From NCBI GenBank assembly GCA_900074885.1, contig FJUW01000065.1:169194-233193 (forward strand): a stretch of 64,000 nucleotides of DNA, written 5' to 3'. A model generated the notes under the pieces. It was not told where the DNA came from and searched no databases. It saw nothing but the letters and a program-made list of their open reading frames with translations. Below are positions 46,801 through 59,249 of this stretch, piece after piece (the first letter of the stretch is position 1; each line of letters begins with the position of its first letter). This DNA is from Rhynchosporium graminicola (lineage: Eukaryota; Ascomycota; Leotiomycetes; Helotiales; Ploettnerulaceae). The position numbers and the translations under genes are program-made.

Positions 46801-49645
46801 CCTTATCTAAGTTCTCTATAAGATACTCCTTAGTTACTTATAGTTTATCTATAGATTACTAATATAAGAGCGAATATATATTAGGTAATAGTTCTTCTAG
46901 AATAATTTTATAATCGTATAAGCGATATAGCAGAAGAATATTAGAATCCTACTTAGAAAAAGCTTCCTTAAGAGTATAATATTATTCCAGTAGCTTTTCA
47001 GCTATAAGTCGTTTAGTATTAAGATCCTCGGGAGAGTTACTATTTAGATAGTCTTATAAGAGGTAGTCTATCTTATAGATACTAGTAAAGAATAATTCGG
47101 AACTTTTATATTTTATATTAAAATAAAAAGCTATAATACTAATTTAGTAAATCGGAACTAGTTTCTAGATCCTTAGAGATTAAGAGGAGCACTTATAATA
47201 GAGTTTCGGCGTAAGTACCTTTCTCGATAAAGTTAGAGCAGAAAAGGGTTCGGATTCCTTAGTAATAAGCGGAAATAAGTTAAAGAATAAGAATAATATA
47301 TTAATATACTATATCGCTATTATTTAGTATAATTAGCGTTAGTTTAGCTAGTTTATAGCTAAGTCTTACGTATTAGTATCGATTTAGTAAGATTAATTAA
47401 TACTAGATTTATAAAGTAGTAGAGTTATAATTATCTCTTTATTATATCGGAAGGTAACTAGATAGCGTTCCGATTATAATAGCTTATAGTAGAGCGTATC
47501 TAGCTTAACCTGAAATTATCGTATCTATTTAATACTAATAATTATATCTTATTATCCTAAATCGAGGAGAATAAAAGAGTAATTATAAATACGCTTACTA
47601 TTAATAGAAAGGTATAAACGTATAAAATAGGTAATATAAGTTCTAATAGATTATTAGAACTTACGTATTAGAATAGAATAAGGCAGTAGCTCGATTTTAA
47701 TACCGAGGGCCCCTAATAGTTATCCGGTAAGAGTGCGATTAATAAATAGATAACTATTTACTCTAGTATCGATTAAGCTACTTATAGAAACTCTTAGCTT
47801 ATTTATATTAACTATAATCAGGTATATAAATTACTTACTTCTTATTAGGGAGTTAAGATCTAGATTAGAGAGATTATACTTACGTAGACTTAGGAAGGAG
47901 TTTTTACCTAGGCCTTATTATTTCCCTCTAGTATTAGTCCAGATTCGGAGGGTATATCTTCTATTATTTCCTTAGCTACTCTCTCCTCTTCCGGAAATTC
48001 GTTAATTAATTAAACTTTAAGTAAGTTAGAGTAGTCTAGCTTAATATAATCGAGCTATCTATAACTATAATACCTAAGGGGTTCTCCGGTCGAGGTAGCT
48101 AGGCGTTTTAGCGCGGAGGAAGTACTAGATTATACCGGAGTAAAGATATATACGTATAATATAAGAGTAGTTTATCAAGGAGCTAAGCTTAAGGACTAGT
48201 AAGAGGTAGAACTAGTAGTAGTTATAATAGTAATAGTAAGCTTATAGTACTATACTTAGATAGTAGCTTTCTCGGGATAAGTACGTTCTAAGTTATAGTA
48301 ATACTTAGTATTAAAAGAAAGTAAGGATCTAACTATAGAAGCGTAATCCTTATTTTATATTAGTTTAATAATAAGAGTTAAAGCGCGTAAAGATAGTATA
48401 ATCTTATCTTATATATAGAAAAACTACTCTTTCTTTTTAACTTTACTTTAGATAATAGCGCTTTGAAATCGATTACGAAACTCAGTGAAAGTCTCGCGTA
48501 TATAGCTAGGTTATTATATTTCTAAGTAGTAGAAAGCGTTATAGTAGTTATCTTCCTCTAAACTAATAAGAAAGTTCTCCTTTAATAAGAAGATTATTTT
48601 ATCGCTAGTCTTAAACTTATTAGTAAGGTACTAAAGTATAAGATACTCCTTAGCTAATCTAGTAACTAGCTCCTATATAAGAACGCGCTAGGAGAAGTCC
48701 GTAGGGTAGTAGTTAGTATTTATAACTAGCTAGTCTCGTATCGATACTCTTTATTAGAGGAAAGTAGAGTCTAATCTATTATCTAAGGGCAGGATTTTCT
48801 TAGTAAGATAAGACTTCCTAAGGCGTAACTCTATTAATTCAGCGCCGGGAGAAGGAGATAGTTTATTAGGAATAGTATTTTCTCTCTTAGTACTATATAT
48901 CAGAATAGAGTTTATTAGCTTATTAAACTCTAGAATATATAGAGATTATAATATTAGTTCTAGTAGGAGAGTCGAAGATAAGTAAGAGACTCTTATAAGG
49001 AACTTATCTTATACGGAGATTAATCTATCTATAGTATTTTCTAGAGAGTTATTCTTTTCCTCTTAGTCCGCTAATCGTTATAAGAGGGAATAGATCAGGT
49101 TCGAGTCACTTATAGTAGTAGGAGTACTTAGTGATTATACTCCTAGTGAATTTCGCTTTTATTTTCCTTTCTCTCTTAGTTAGTACTTCCTTAATAAGAT
49201 ATTAATATTCTCTAGAGTAAGAGATATTTAGAGTAAGGAAAAGTATAATAGATTAAGTTCAGAGGTAGAGTAAGAGGGATCGCGTCGAGTTCCCCTAGAA
49301 CTAGAGAAGTCTCTAGTTTATTAATTAAGAGCTATAATAGTAACTTAAAAAGGAGTATATTAAAGCTATTTCGGTAGTAATATATAGAGATTAAAGTTCC
49401 GGGGTATTTATTATACTTTCTTTAAAATCTATCTATAATTCCTTTATACTAAGAGAGTTATTAAAAAAGTATTAGTAAAGACTTCCTTTATTATACTATT
49501 TACGATAAGCTAAATTAAACTCTAATTTATAGTTATCTAAGAGATCTCTAGTATCTTAGCTATATATAAGTAGTTATTAAATAACTAACTTAGTAGTAAG
49601 ATATTATAGTAAGCTATCTCCGAATATCTTAATCTTTTTATTTAA

Positions 49646-49913
49646 TATAATAATATAAGACTTAAAGCAGTATATAAGTAAGAATAAATAAGTAGAGAAG
49701 CTAAGAGCGATCTTATATAATCTACTATAAAGGAAATAAAAAGATAAGAAAAGAAGAGGAAGAGAGATAAAGTATAAGGTACCTTATATATATATACTAG
49801 TACTAGTTTAATACTATACCGAGTCGGATACTAGTTCTGCCGGGATACCTATGAACTTAGGCCCTATTATCTATCCTTCTTCTCATATGATATTCAGGTA
49901 AGCTATTATCATA
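49646..49913 (-). repeat. 5' LTR of chromovirus copy 1 (268 bp)
   Basis: The same length as its partner, with more transitions (for example TATAATAATATAAGAC for TATAACGACACAAGAC). It is followed on the plus strand by the target duplication ATTAT. Confidence 0.95.
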
Positions 49914-51467
49914 ATTATAATAAATCTACTAGAATTATTTCAAATATCTCTAGAGATATCGAAGTAATTTCGTAAGCTATTAACGTATCGCAACTAGAAG
50001 AAGGTAAATCTAAAGTCTTCTACGTATAAAAATAACCTTAATATAACGCCTAGCCCTGGATCTATATAGGCCTTATCTACGGCTATAACTAGAAATCTTA
50101 AGCTTATATAGGTTATACTACGAGTCTACTCTGCAGATAAAGCCTAGAAAGTTCCTAGAAAGATAAAAGTAGTTGAAAAGAGTAAGATTATTATTATAGA
50201 ATTAAAGGTTAGAATATATTCTATCGACTAAGGTTCTGACTTAGTTATTATATCTCCTACGTTATAGTAATATCTAAGGTTAAAGACTATTCTACTAGCT
50301 TCTTATAGATACGCTAGAGTTAGCTATAGTATAGCTAATAGTATATAATATCAACTTACTAAGTTTATTATATTTGACTTTAGAGTAAAGGATATATAGC
50401 GAAAAGTCTACGCGTTTATAAGAGATACTAAGAGTCCAAATAATAAGGAGCTAAGCTTACTTCTTAGGCTCCTGTAGTTATATTCTATTAATATAAAGAT
50501 CGATATTTATAAAGGTCTTCTTACTCTTAGCGGTAATCGAAGCAAAGAAATAACTACTATTATTTAAAGCCCTCTCTTTATAGAATCTATACCCTTAAAC
50601 CTGATTCTGTATCTAAAAGTGAAATCTAATAAAGATATATCGGATTTAATTATTCGATTTACAGAGAGCTCCGACCTCTCTACTACTAATAATAATACTG
50701 CCTCTAACTCTTCTTCTTCCGAATCTGATTCTAACGATACTTCTTCTTTATTAAACTCTTCAAAAAACTAGATTTATAAGGCCGTCCTAAGACGATATTA
50801 AACTTATCACTAGCCCGCTATAGCCGTCTAAAGGTCTCTAGGACTATACCCACCCGAAACCTTAGATATTTAGCAGATATCTTAGAAGTTTCCTATATAT
50901 TAAAAGGGCCTCCTAAAGCTTCAAATTTCAAAGACTATATACCCTCTATAGAAGGGAGGCCTATTATAAATCAGTACCCCTCTGTATTAATAGGCTTATT
51001 CCTAGCCTTATCTACTTAAGCTAATATTACCTCTATATATATACTAGAGACTAGGAGGGCTACTACCTAGTCTAGGTTATTATTATAGCTTCTTCTGTCC
51101 TTAAATAATATAGCTTAGCTAAAACCCTCGAGAATCTGTAGTAATTACCTTTAGTCCTACTATCTAGCTATTAAGCCCTCCTTGAAATCCTAATATCGAC
51201 CCGTATCTGCAGAATAGCCTAGAATATATAGTAACTACGCTAAAACATAGAATATTACTATAGAATCTAATAAGAAGGTACGATATATTATAGTATTCCC
51301 TATATAAAGAAGAGTTATTAGGTTACTAATAGCAGAAGTAACTAACGAAGTTCTAAATAATTAGATTACTAAGAGCTAGTTAACTTTTAGTATAGTTATA
51401 CTACTAGAAGAAATCAAGTAAGTTCATAAGCTACTATATATATATCGATATATTAACTTAATAAGCC
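49914..51467 (+). mobile_element. Host Ty3/gypsy-like relic, piece 2 (between the two chromovirus copies)
   Basis: This 1.55-kb spacer continues the host element between the two nested insertions. It has plus-strand coding-like frames with RIP-type stops (for example around 49.95-50.1 and 50.6-50.9 kb), but I cannot assign protease or other domains with certainty. CpA/TpG depletion is a little weaker than in the flanking copies. Confidence 0.6.
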
Positions 51468-51735
51468 TATGACGATAGCTCACCTGAATATCATATAAGA
51501 AGAAAGATAGATAATAAGGCCTAAGTTCATAGGTATCCCGGCAGAACTAGTATCCGACCCGGTATAGTATCAGACTAGTACTAGTATATATATATAAGGT
51601 ACCTTATACTCTATCTCTCTTCTTCTTCTTTTCTTATCTTTTTATTTTCTTCGTAATAAACTATATAAGATCGCTCTTAGCTTAACTACTTATTTATTCT
51701 TACTTATATACTACCTTAAGTCTTATATCGTTATA
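51468..51735 (+). repeat. 5' LTR of chromovirus copy 2 (268 bp)
   Basis: It starts TATGACGATAGCTCACC and ends ATATCGTTATA. The left flank AAGCC matches the right flank of the element. Confidence 0.95.
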
Positions 51736-53304
51736 TTAAATAAAAAGATTAAGATAGCCGGAGATAGCTTACTATAATATCTTACTACTAAGTTAGTTAT
51801 TTAATAACTACTTATATATAGCCGAGATACTAGAGATCTCTTAGATAACTATAAATCAGAGTTTAATTTAGCTTATTATAAATAGTATAATAGAGAAAGT
51901 CTTCGCTAATACTCCTTTAATAACTCCCTTAGTATAAAGGAATTATAGATAGATTTTAAAGAAAGTATAATAAATACCCCGGAACTTTAACTTTTACGTA
52001 TTGCCGCCGAAATAGTCCTAATATACCTCTTTTTAAGCTATTAGAATAGCTCCTAACTAATAAACTAGAGACTTTTCTAGTTCTAAGGGGACTCGATACG
52101 ACTCCTCTCGCTTTACCTCTAAACCTAATCTATTATACTTTTCCTTACTTTAAATATCTCTTACCTTAAAGAACGTTAATATCTTATTAAGGAAGTACTA
52201 ACTAAGAGGAAAAGGAAAATAAAAGCGAAATTTACTAAGAGTATAATCGCTAAGTATTCCTACTATTATAAGTAACTTAAACTTAATCTATTCCCTCTTA
52301 TAATAATTAGTAGACTAAGAGAAAAAGAATAACTCTTTAGAAGATACTATAGATAAACTAATCTCTATATAAGATAAGTTCCTTATAAGAGTCCCTCGCT
52401 TATCTTCGACTCTCCTACTAGAACTAATACTATAATCTCCGCGTATAGCGAAGTTTAATAAGCTAATAAACTCTATTCTGATACGTAGTACTAAGAGAGA
52501 GAATACTATTCCTAATAAATTATCTCCTTTCCTTAGCGCTAAATCAGTAGAGTTACGCCCTAAGAAGTCTTATCTTACTAAGAAGATCTTACTCCTAGAT
52601 AATAGGTTAGACCTTACTTTCCTCTAATAGAGAGTATCGATACGAGACTAGCTAGCTATAAACGCTAACTACTATCTTACAGACTTCTCCTAGCGCGTTC
52701 TCGTATAGGGACTAGTTACTAAATTAGCTAAGGAGTATCTTACGCCCTAATATCTTACTAATAAGTTTAAGACTAATAAGGAAATAATCTCCTTACTAGA
52801 AGAGAACTTCTTTATTAGTTTAGAAGAAGATAACTATTATAACGCTTTCTACTACTTAGAAATATAATAACTTAGCTATATACGCGAGATCTTCGCCGAG
52901 TTTCGTAGTCGACTTTAAAGCGCTACTATCTAAGGTAAAGTTAAAAGGAAAGAATAGTTCTTCTATATATAAGATAAGATTATATTATCCTTACGCGCTT
53001 TAACTCTTATTATTAAACTAATATAGAATAAGGATTACGCTTCTATAGTTAGATCCTTACTTTCTTTTAATACCGAATATTACTATAACTCAGAATATAC
53101 TTATCCTAAGAAAGCTACTACTCCGGTATAGTACTATAAGCTTACTATTATTACTATAACTTCTACTAGTTCTACTCCTTACCGGTCCCTAAGCTTAGCC
53201 CCTCGATAAACTACTCCTATACTATACGTACGTACCTCTATTCTAGTATAATCTAGTACTCCCTCTGCGCTAAAACGCCTTATTACCTCGACCGGAGAAC
53301 CCCT

Positions 53305-56300
53305 TAGGTATTATAGTTATAAATAGCTTAGTTATATTAAGCTAGATTATCTTAACTCGCTTAAAGTTTAATTAATCGACGAATTTCTAGAAGAGGATTA
53401 AGTAACTAAGGAAGTAGTAGAAGATATACCTTCCGAATCTGAACTAATACTAAAGGGAAATAATAAGGCCTAGGTAAAAACTCCTTCCTAAGTTTACGTA
53501 AGTATAATCTCTCTAATCTAGACTTTAACTCCTTAATAAGAGGTAAGTAATTTATATACCTAACTATAGTTAGTATAAACGAGCTAAGAGTTTCTATAAG
53601 TAGCTTAATCGATACCGGAGCGAATAGTTATTTATTTATTAATCGTACTCTTACTAAATAACTATCAGGGGCCCTTAGTATTAAAATCGAGCTACTACTC
53701 TATTCTATTCTAATACGTGAGTTCTAATAGTCTATTAGAACTTATATTACTTATTTTATATATTTATACCTTTCTATTAATAGTAAGCGTATTTATAACT
53801 ACTCTTTTATTCTCCTCGATTTAGGATAATAAGATATAATTATTAGTATTTAATAGATATAACGATTTTAAGTTAAGCTAGATATACTTTACTATAAGCT
53901 TCTATAGCCGGAACGCTATCTAGCTACTCTCTAATATAATAAGGAGATAATTATAACTCTACTGCCTTATAAACCTAGTATTAATCGATCTTACTAAATC
54001 GATACTGATACGTAGGACTTAGCTATAAACTAGCTAGACTAATAGCGATTATACTAAATAGTAGCGATATAGTATATTAATATATTATCCTTACTATTTA
54101 ACTTATTTCCGCTTATTACTAAGGAATCCGAACTCTTTCCCGCTCCGAATTCATCGAGAAAGGTACTTGCGTTAAAACCTTATTATAAGTACTCCTTTTA
54201 ACTTCTAAGGATCTAGAAACTAGTTCCGATTTACTAAATTAGTACTATAGCTTTTTATTTTAATATAAAATATAAAAGCTCTGAATTATTCTTTATTAGT
54301 ATCTATAAGATAGACTACTTTATATAAAACTATCTAAATAGTAATTCTCCTAAGGATCTTAATACTAAATAACTTATAGCTAAAAAGCTACTAGAATAGT
54401 ACTATACTCTTAAGAAAGCTTTTTCTAAGCGGGATTCTAATATTCTTCTGCTATATCGCTTATATAATTATAAAACTATTCTAAAAGAACTATTACTTAA
54501 TATATATTCGCTCTTATATTAGTAATCTATAGATAAACTATAAGTAATTAAGGAGTACTTTATAAAGAACTTAAATAAGGGATTTATCGAATCTAGCTAA
54601 AGTCCTTTTATATTACTTATACTATTCGTTAAGAAGGCTAATAGAGGATTACGCTTCTATATCGACTATCGTAAGCTTAATACGATCACTCGAAAGGATT
54701 TCTACTTAATACCTAGGATCGATAAGCTCTTAACTTATATATCTAAAGTAGTAATCTTTACTAAACTAGATATCTAAGTAGTATTTAACTATATCTATAT
54801 AGACCCTGAATCTAAGGAGTATATTACTTTCTAAACCTACTTCAGATCTTATAAATATAAAGTATTACTTTTTAAGCTCTATAATAGACTTAGTATATAC
54901 TAGCGATATATAAATAATATACTACTAGACTACTTAGATAACTTCTATATAGCTTACTTAGATAATATTCTTATATACTTAGAAACGCTCTAGGAATATA
55001 AGGAATACGTTAAATTAGTACTATAACGCTTAATAAATACTAGACTCTAAGTAGATATTAAGAAAAGCGAATTCTATATTACTTAGACTAAATACCTCAG
55101 ATATATCGTTACTACTAACGGAATCGAGCTAGATCCTGAGAAAGTAGTATTATTAGTAAACTAGAAGTACTCCGAAATAGTAATAGCTATAAAATCTTTC
55201 CTAAGATTCTATAAGTTCTATTATTAATTTATTCGGAATTTCGGCTTTATCGCTAAACCTCTCTTAGTACTTACTCGGCTTATAATACTATAGAATTTTA
55301 CTAATGATTATAAGAAGTTCTTTAACGATTTATATTAATAGCTACTATTAGTATAGAAAATATACTATTTCGACCTTGAATTATAAACTAAACTAGAAAC
55401 TAATACCTCTAATAGTATAATAGCTAGAGTTATCTCCTAATTATATAAAGATAACTAGTAGTATCTAATTAGATTCTACTTTTATATTCTTAATAGATAT
55501 AAACTAAACTAAGAGATCTATAATAAAGAGCTATATACTATTATTAAGTCTTTCCGGAAATAGAGACTAGAACTTATATCTTTATAATACTATACTAGCG
55601 TATATATAGACTATCGATCCTTAGAATACTTTATAACTACTAAAGTCCTAACTAGTAAGTAAGCTAAATAGATAGAATTCCTTTCCGAATTCAACTTTTA
55701 AATTATATATACGCTTAGTAAAGATAACGCTAAAGCTAATATCCTTAGCTATAAGGAATAAGATCTAAGGATATAAGAATAATAGAAATAGGATAATAGA
55801 TCTCGGGTTTTACTACCTCTAGACTACTTAGACCTTAGGATTAACGCAGAACTAGCTAAGTATTATATTAATTAAATTAGTTATATATACCTAATATTAC
55901 TAAAGACTAATATACTACTAGAACTCGTATATAACTCCTTTAATTTAATTAAGAAACTATACTAATTTGATTAAGAATTATTCTCTAAGGAACGAAATAT
56001 ATTAGGAGATAGCTATACTATTAATAATAGTTTACTATTTTATAATAGTTATCTATATATATAACGCTATACCCTACTATATACTTATTTAATTAGCGAA
56101 ATCTACGATTAAGTTTCCTCTACTTATCTAAACGCTTATAAGACTACTAAAATGATTTCTACTTATTACTACTAGAAAGGACTCGTATCGGACGTGAAAT
56201 AGTATACTTATAATTACTACTCTTATTAGTACTCTTATCCGAAACAGACGAAATAGTAAGGATTCCTCTACTTATTACTAGTACTTAGCTACTCTATATA

Positions 56301-57540
56301 GTACCTAGCTATAGATTTTAAAGACTTCCCGCCTAATAATTAAGGATTTAATAAGATATTAGTATTTATCGACCGCCTAAGGAAAGACTCCGTATCGATA
56401 CTATACTACTATAATATCGATACCAAAAGGATAGCGATATTATTTATCTAATAGATATATTATTTCAGATATACTCTTAAGTTAATTATATCTAACTAAA
56501 GAGCTTAGCTAATCTTATCTTTCTAGTAAGAGTTTTACTATATAATTAGAGTTAAGGTTAAGCTCTTTACTTCTTTCTACTAGTAAATTAATAGATAAAT
56601 AGAGATTATAAATCAGTATATTAACTAATACATTAGACTTTTCGTTAATTACTACTAGAGTAACTAAGGCGAACTACTACTAATAATAGACCGCGCTTAA
56701 GTAATCCTACCTTACGATTCTATTAGTATAGCGCTATATACCTTTAAATATAATATATTACTACGGAATAGCTAAGACTAGAAGTAACTTACTAGATTAA
56801 TACTATAAGAGAAGCTTAATTATACTAATACTAAATCCCTAGCTAAATATACTAAATCCGCTATCGAGGTTATAAAAGCTAATATACTAGCTACTTAGTA
56901 TAAGATAAGCGCTATAACTGACCCGAAATAGCGTAATATCGACTAGGAAGTTAGAGATAAGGTATTTCTCTCTATAAGGAACCTTAAGAATCACTAGCTA
57001 AATAAGAAGCTATCTAGTCTCTAGGTAGGATTATACTAAGTCTTAGCTAAGATCAGATACTCTTATAAACTAGATTTACCCCTAGGATCTTCTATTTATA
57101 ATATATTCGCTCTCGAATTACTCTTTAAGGACTTAGATAACTTATTACTAAGCTAAGAGTTATAAAACCTACTCCCGGAGGTTATTACTACTTAAGAAGA
57201 GTAAGAGTTATAAGATATACTCGCTATATAGCTCCTAAGAGGTAATCTAAAGTATTAAGTTAGCTAGCTAGGCTACGACTCAGACCTAACTTAATATAAC
57301 GCTTCCGACTTAATAAGTACTCCGTATAAGCTTAGAGATTTCTATACTATTAACTTAAGTAAACTTAGACTTCCGTATAAACTAGATTAGTAGATTAAAG
57401 CTTGAGAAAACGGAATAGATAACTATAGTTACTTAGAGGATAATAAGCTATTATAGTTACTAGTATTAGAATTTATTACTAAGGACAATCCCCTGATTAT
57501 ACTCTATAATAACGCTATATCTAAAACTCTACTTCTTTAA
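53305..57540 (+). pseudogene. Degraded gag-knuckle to pol polyprotein of chromovirus copy 2
   Basis: Reading through stops, this frame runs from the gag zinc knuckle through protease, reverse transcriptase, RNase H, integrase and chromodomain to a TAA at 57538-57540. Most stops are explained by CAG/CAA/TGG-type codons changed by transitions. The final stop may itself be a RIP product. The last 20 bp overlap the end of the antisense frame, tail to tail. Confidence 0.8.
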
Positions 57541-58900
57541 CTACTTCTACTTTATTAGCTTTCTCTCTTAAGTTCTCTAGAGCTCTTAGTAATTCTAGAA
57601 TATCTAGAATCAGAACTACTATATTTAATTCCTTACTTAAATCTACTAATATAGCCTTAGTAGTAGACCGAGTATAATAGCTAATCCTACGAGGTTTCTT
57701 CTTTAGAGAAGGTCTAAGAGTATCTAGATCTAACGCTATCTCTAAACTAGAAAGCAAATTCCTCTTTCCTTTAGTATTAGATATTATAGCTTTAAATATA
57801 GCTTTCTTTATAAATTCCTATATAATACTATTTAACTCTTTTATCTACTTTAATACTATTTATACTATTAACTTAGATTTCGCCGAATCTACTATTAAAA
57901 GATCTAGATCTTATATTATATTAATATTATACTAGTATCTAAGGATTTAAGATCTTAACTTATTACTTTAATAAACTCTAACTCCTTAAATACTTTCTCT
58001 ATAGAACGCTTTAAAGCCTAAGTCTCTACTAATTATATAGTAATAATCTCTAACGTAATAGTAAGAGTAGTAGATTTCGTAAGATAATAGATCTGATTAA
58101 TCGCCTTATAAGTAGCTATAATACCGCCCTGATTTAGCTCCGTATCTTTAGCTTCGCTAATAGGAAATAACCCGGATAAAATAGTATACTTCGTATTAAT
58201 ATAGTTAAGTAACTATAATACGTTAGTATATATACTTACGTTTAGGTTCAAGTAACCTATAAGCTTATAACTGCTCTTTAATACTAAATAATACTTATAA
58301 AGCTTAGAGTTAAGCTTATTAAATAAGTATAAGAGTTCTAAAATAAGAGTATTATTATACTTTATCTTAAGGAAAGCGCGAATATACTATAGGTAATATA
58401 TATAATACGCTACTAAAAGAGTACCGGTAGGAACTAGTAAAAGTACTATAGGAGTTAGCGTTATAGATCTATAAAACCCTTATACCGCACTTAAGGACTA
58501 TCCCTAAAACTAAAATAGGAAACTTACTTATATTAAGAGAAGAGTTAATTAAGTCGATTAATATATAAGATTATAGCAGACTACTATAGTAGTTAGTAAT
58601 AATACTTACTCTAGGAGCTATATCGTAATCTAAGGAGAATAAACTTATAAGTTAAAGTAGTTATCGCGATTAAAAAGGAAAAGCTCTAATATTAATAAAC
58701 CCTTTCCTTTATATACTCTACGCTCTACTTAAACTTGACTCCTACTATAAATAGATAAAGTAAATACTACTTACCGCCCGATTTAGAAGCTATAATTAAT
58801 ATAGTACTATTATAATAATATAATTAGTTAGAACTTAATAAAGAATTTACTACTACTAAAGAGTAACTAGCGCCTATTACGCGAATATCGATAAAAATAG
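57521..58900 (-). pseudogene. Antisense coding relic in chromovirus copy 2 (open for 78 codons at its 3' end)
   Basis: The minus strand between the end of pol and the 3' LTR holds the counterpart of the antisense relic in copy 1. Its last 78 codons (57757-57521) are still open; they are the only long open frame in the whole chromovirus pair and are Leu/Glu/Lys-rich (for example LRALENLREKANKVEVVKEV). No domain is recognised. Its stop overlaps the pol stop by 20 bp. The upstream part is broken by stops and a frame change. A TATATAAAGG-like promoter element is present in the equivalent part of copy 1 (about 42670). It may be a non-structural gene of the element; the function is unknown. Confidence 0.5.
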
Positions 58901-58976
58901 TTATAATAAAGACTAATTCTAGTATAAACTATAACTTTCCGAGCTTAGGGTTAAGCTCTTCTTAGGGGGAGGGTAA

Positions 58977-59244
58977 TATAATAATAGCTCACCTGAATAT
59001 CATATGAGAAGAAGGATAGATAATAGGGCCTAAGTTCATAGGTATCCCGGCAGAACTAGTATCCGACCCGGTATAGTATCGGACTAGTACTAGTATATAT
59101 ATATAAGGTGCCTTATACTCTATCTCTTTTCTTCTTCTTTCCTTATCTTTTTATTTTCTTCGTAGTAGACTATATAAGATCGCTCTTAGCCTCTCTACTC
59201 GTTTATTCTTGCTTATATACCGCCTTGAGTCTTGTGTCGTTATA
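58977..59244 (+). repeat. 3' LTR of chromovirus copy 2 (268 bp)
   Basis: It begins TATAATAATAGCTCACC and ends GTGTCGTTATA. It is the least altered of the four LTRs in its right half, keeping GTCTTGTGTCG. Confidence 0.95.
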
Positions 59245-59249
59245 AAGCC

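Larger units (their letters stand above)
42138..49913 (-). mobile_element. Ty3/gypsy chromovirus copy 1, full length (7776 bp), RIP-saturated
   Basis: A complete LTR retrotransposon on the minus strand lies between perfect 5-bp duplications ATTAT (42133-42137 and 49914-49918). Its two 268-bp LTRs are at 49646-49913 (5') and 42138-42405 (3'). A polypurine tract (CTTAGGGGGGAGG read on the minus strand) abuts the 3' LTR. The internal part mirrors copy 2: gag, protease, reverse transcriptase (YLDN remnant of the YLDD box near 46.4 kb), RNase H, integrase and a C-terminal chromodomain. Every frame is broken. An antisense coding relic lies at about 42.8-43.86 kb. CpA and TpG are almost absent. It inserted into the older host element, in the opposite orientation to copy 2. 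Confidence 0.95.
51468..59244 (+). mobile_element. Ty3/gypsy chromovirus copy 2, full length (7777 bp), RIP-saturated
   Basis: Perfect 5-bp duplications AAGCC (51463-51467 and 59245-59249) bound two 268-bp LTRs (51468-51735 and 58977-59244). A polypurine tract (CTTAGGGGGAGGG) abuts the 3' LTR. The order on the plus strand is gag (about 51.9-53.4 kb) with a zinc knuckle near 53.31-53.35 kb whose Cys codons have become Tyr, aspartic protease (IDTGAN near 53.6 kb), reverse transcriptase (DYRKLN near 54.66 kb, YLDN at 54955), RNase H, integrase (DFKDFP near 56.31 kb, D-D-E type) and a chromodomain (QLLRGNLKYQVSQLGYD, about 57.2-57.3 kb). All genes carry many stops. The family assignment rests on this gene order and chromodomain. 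Confidence 0.95.
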
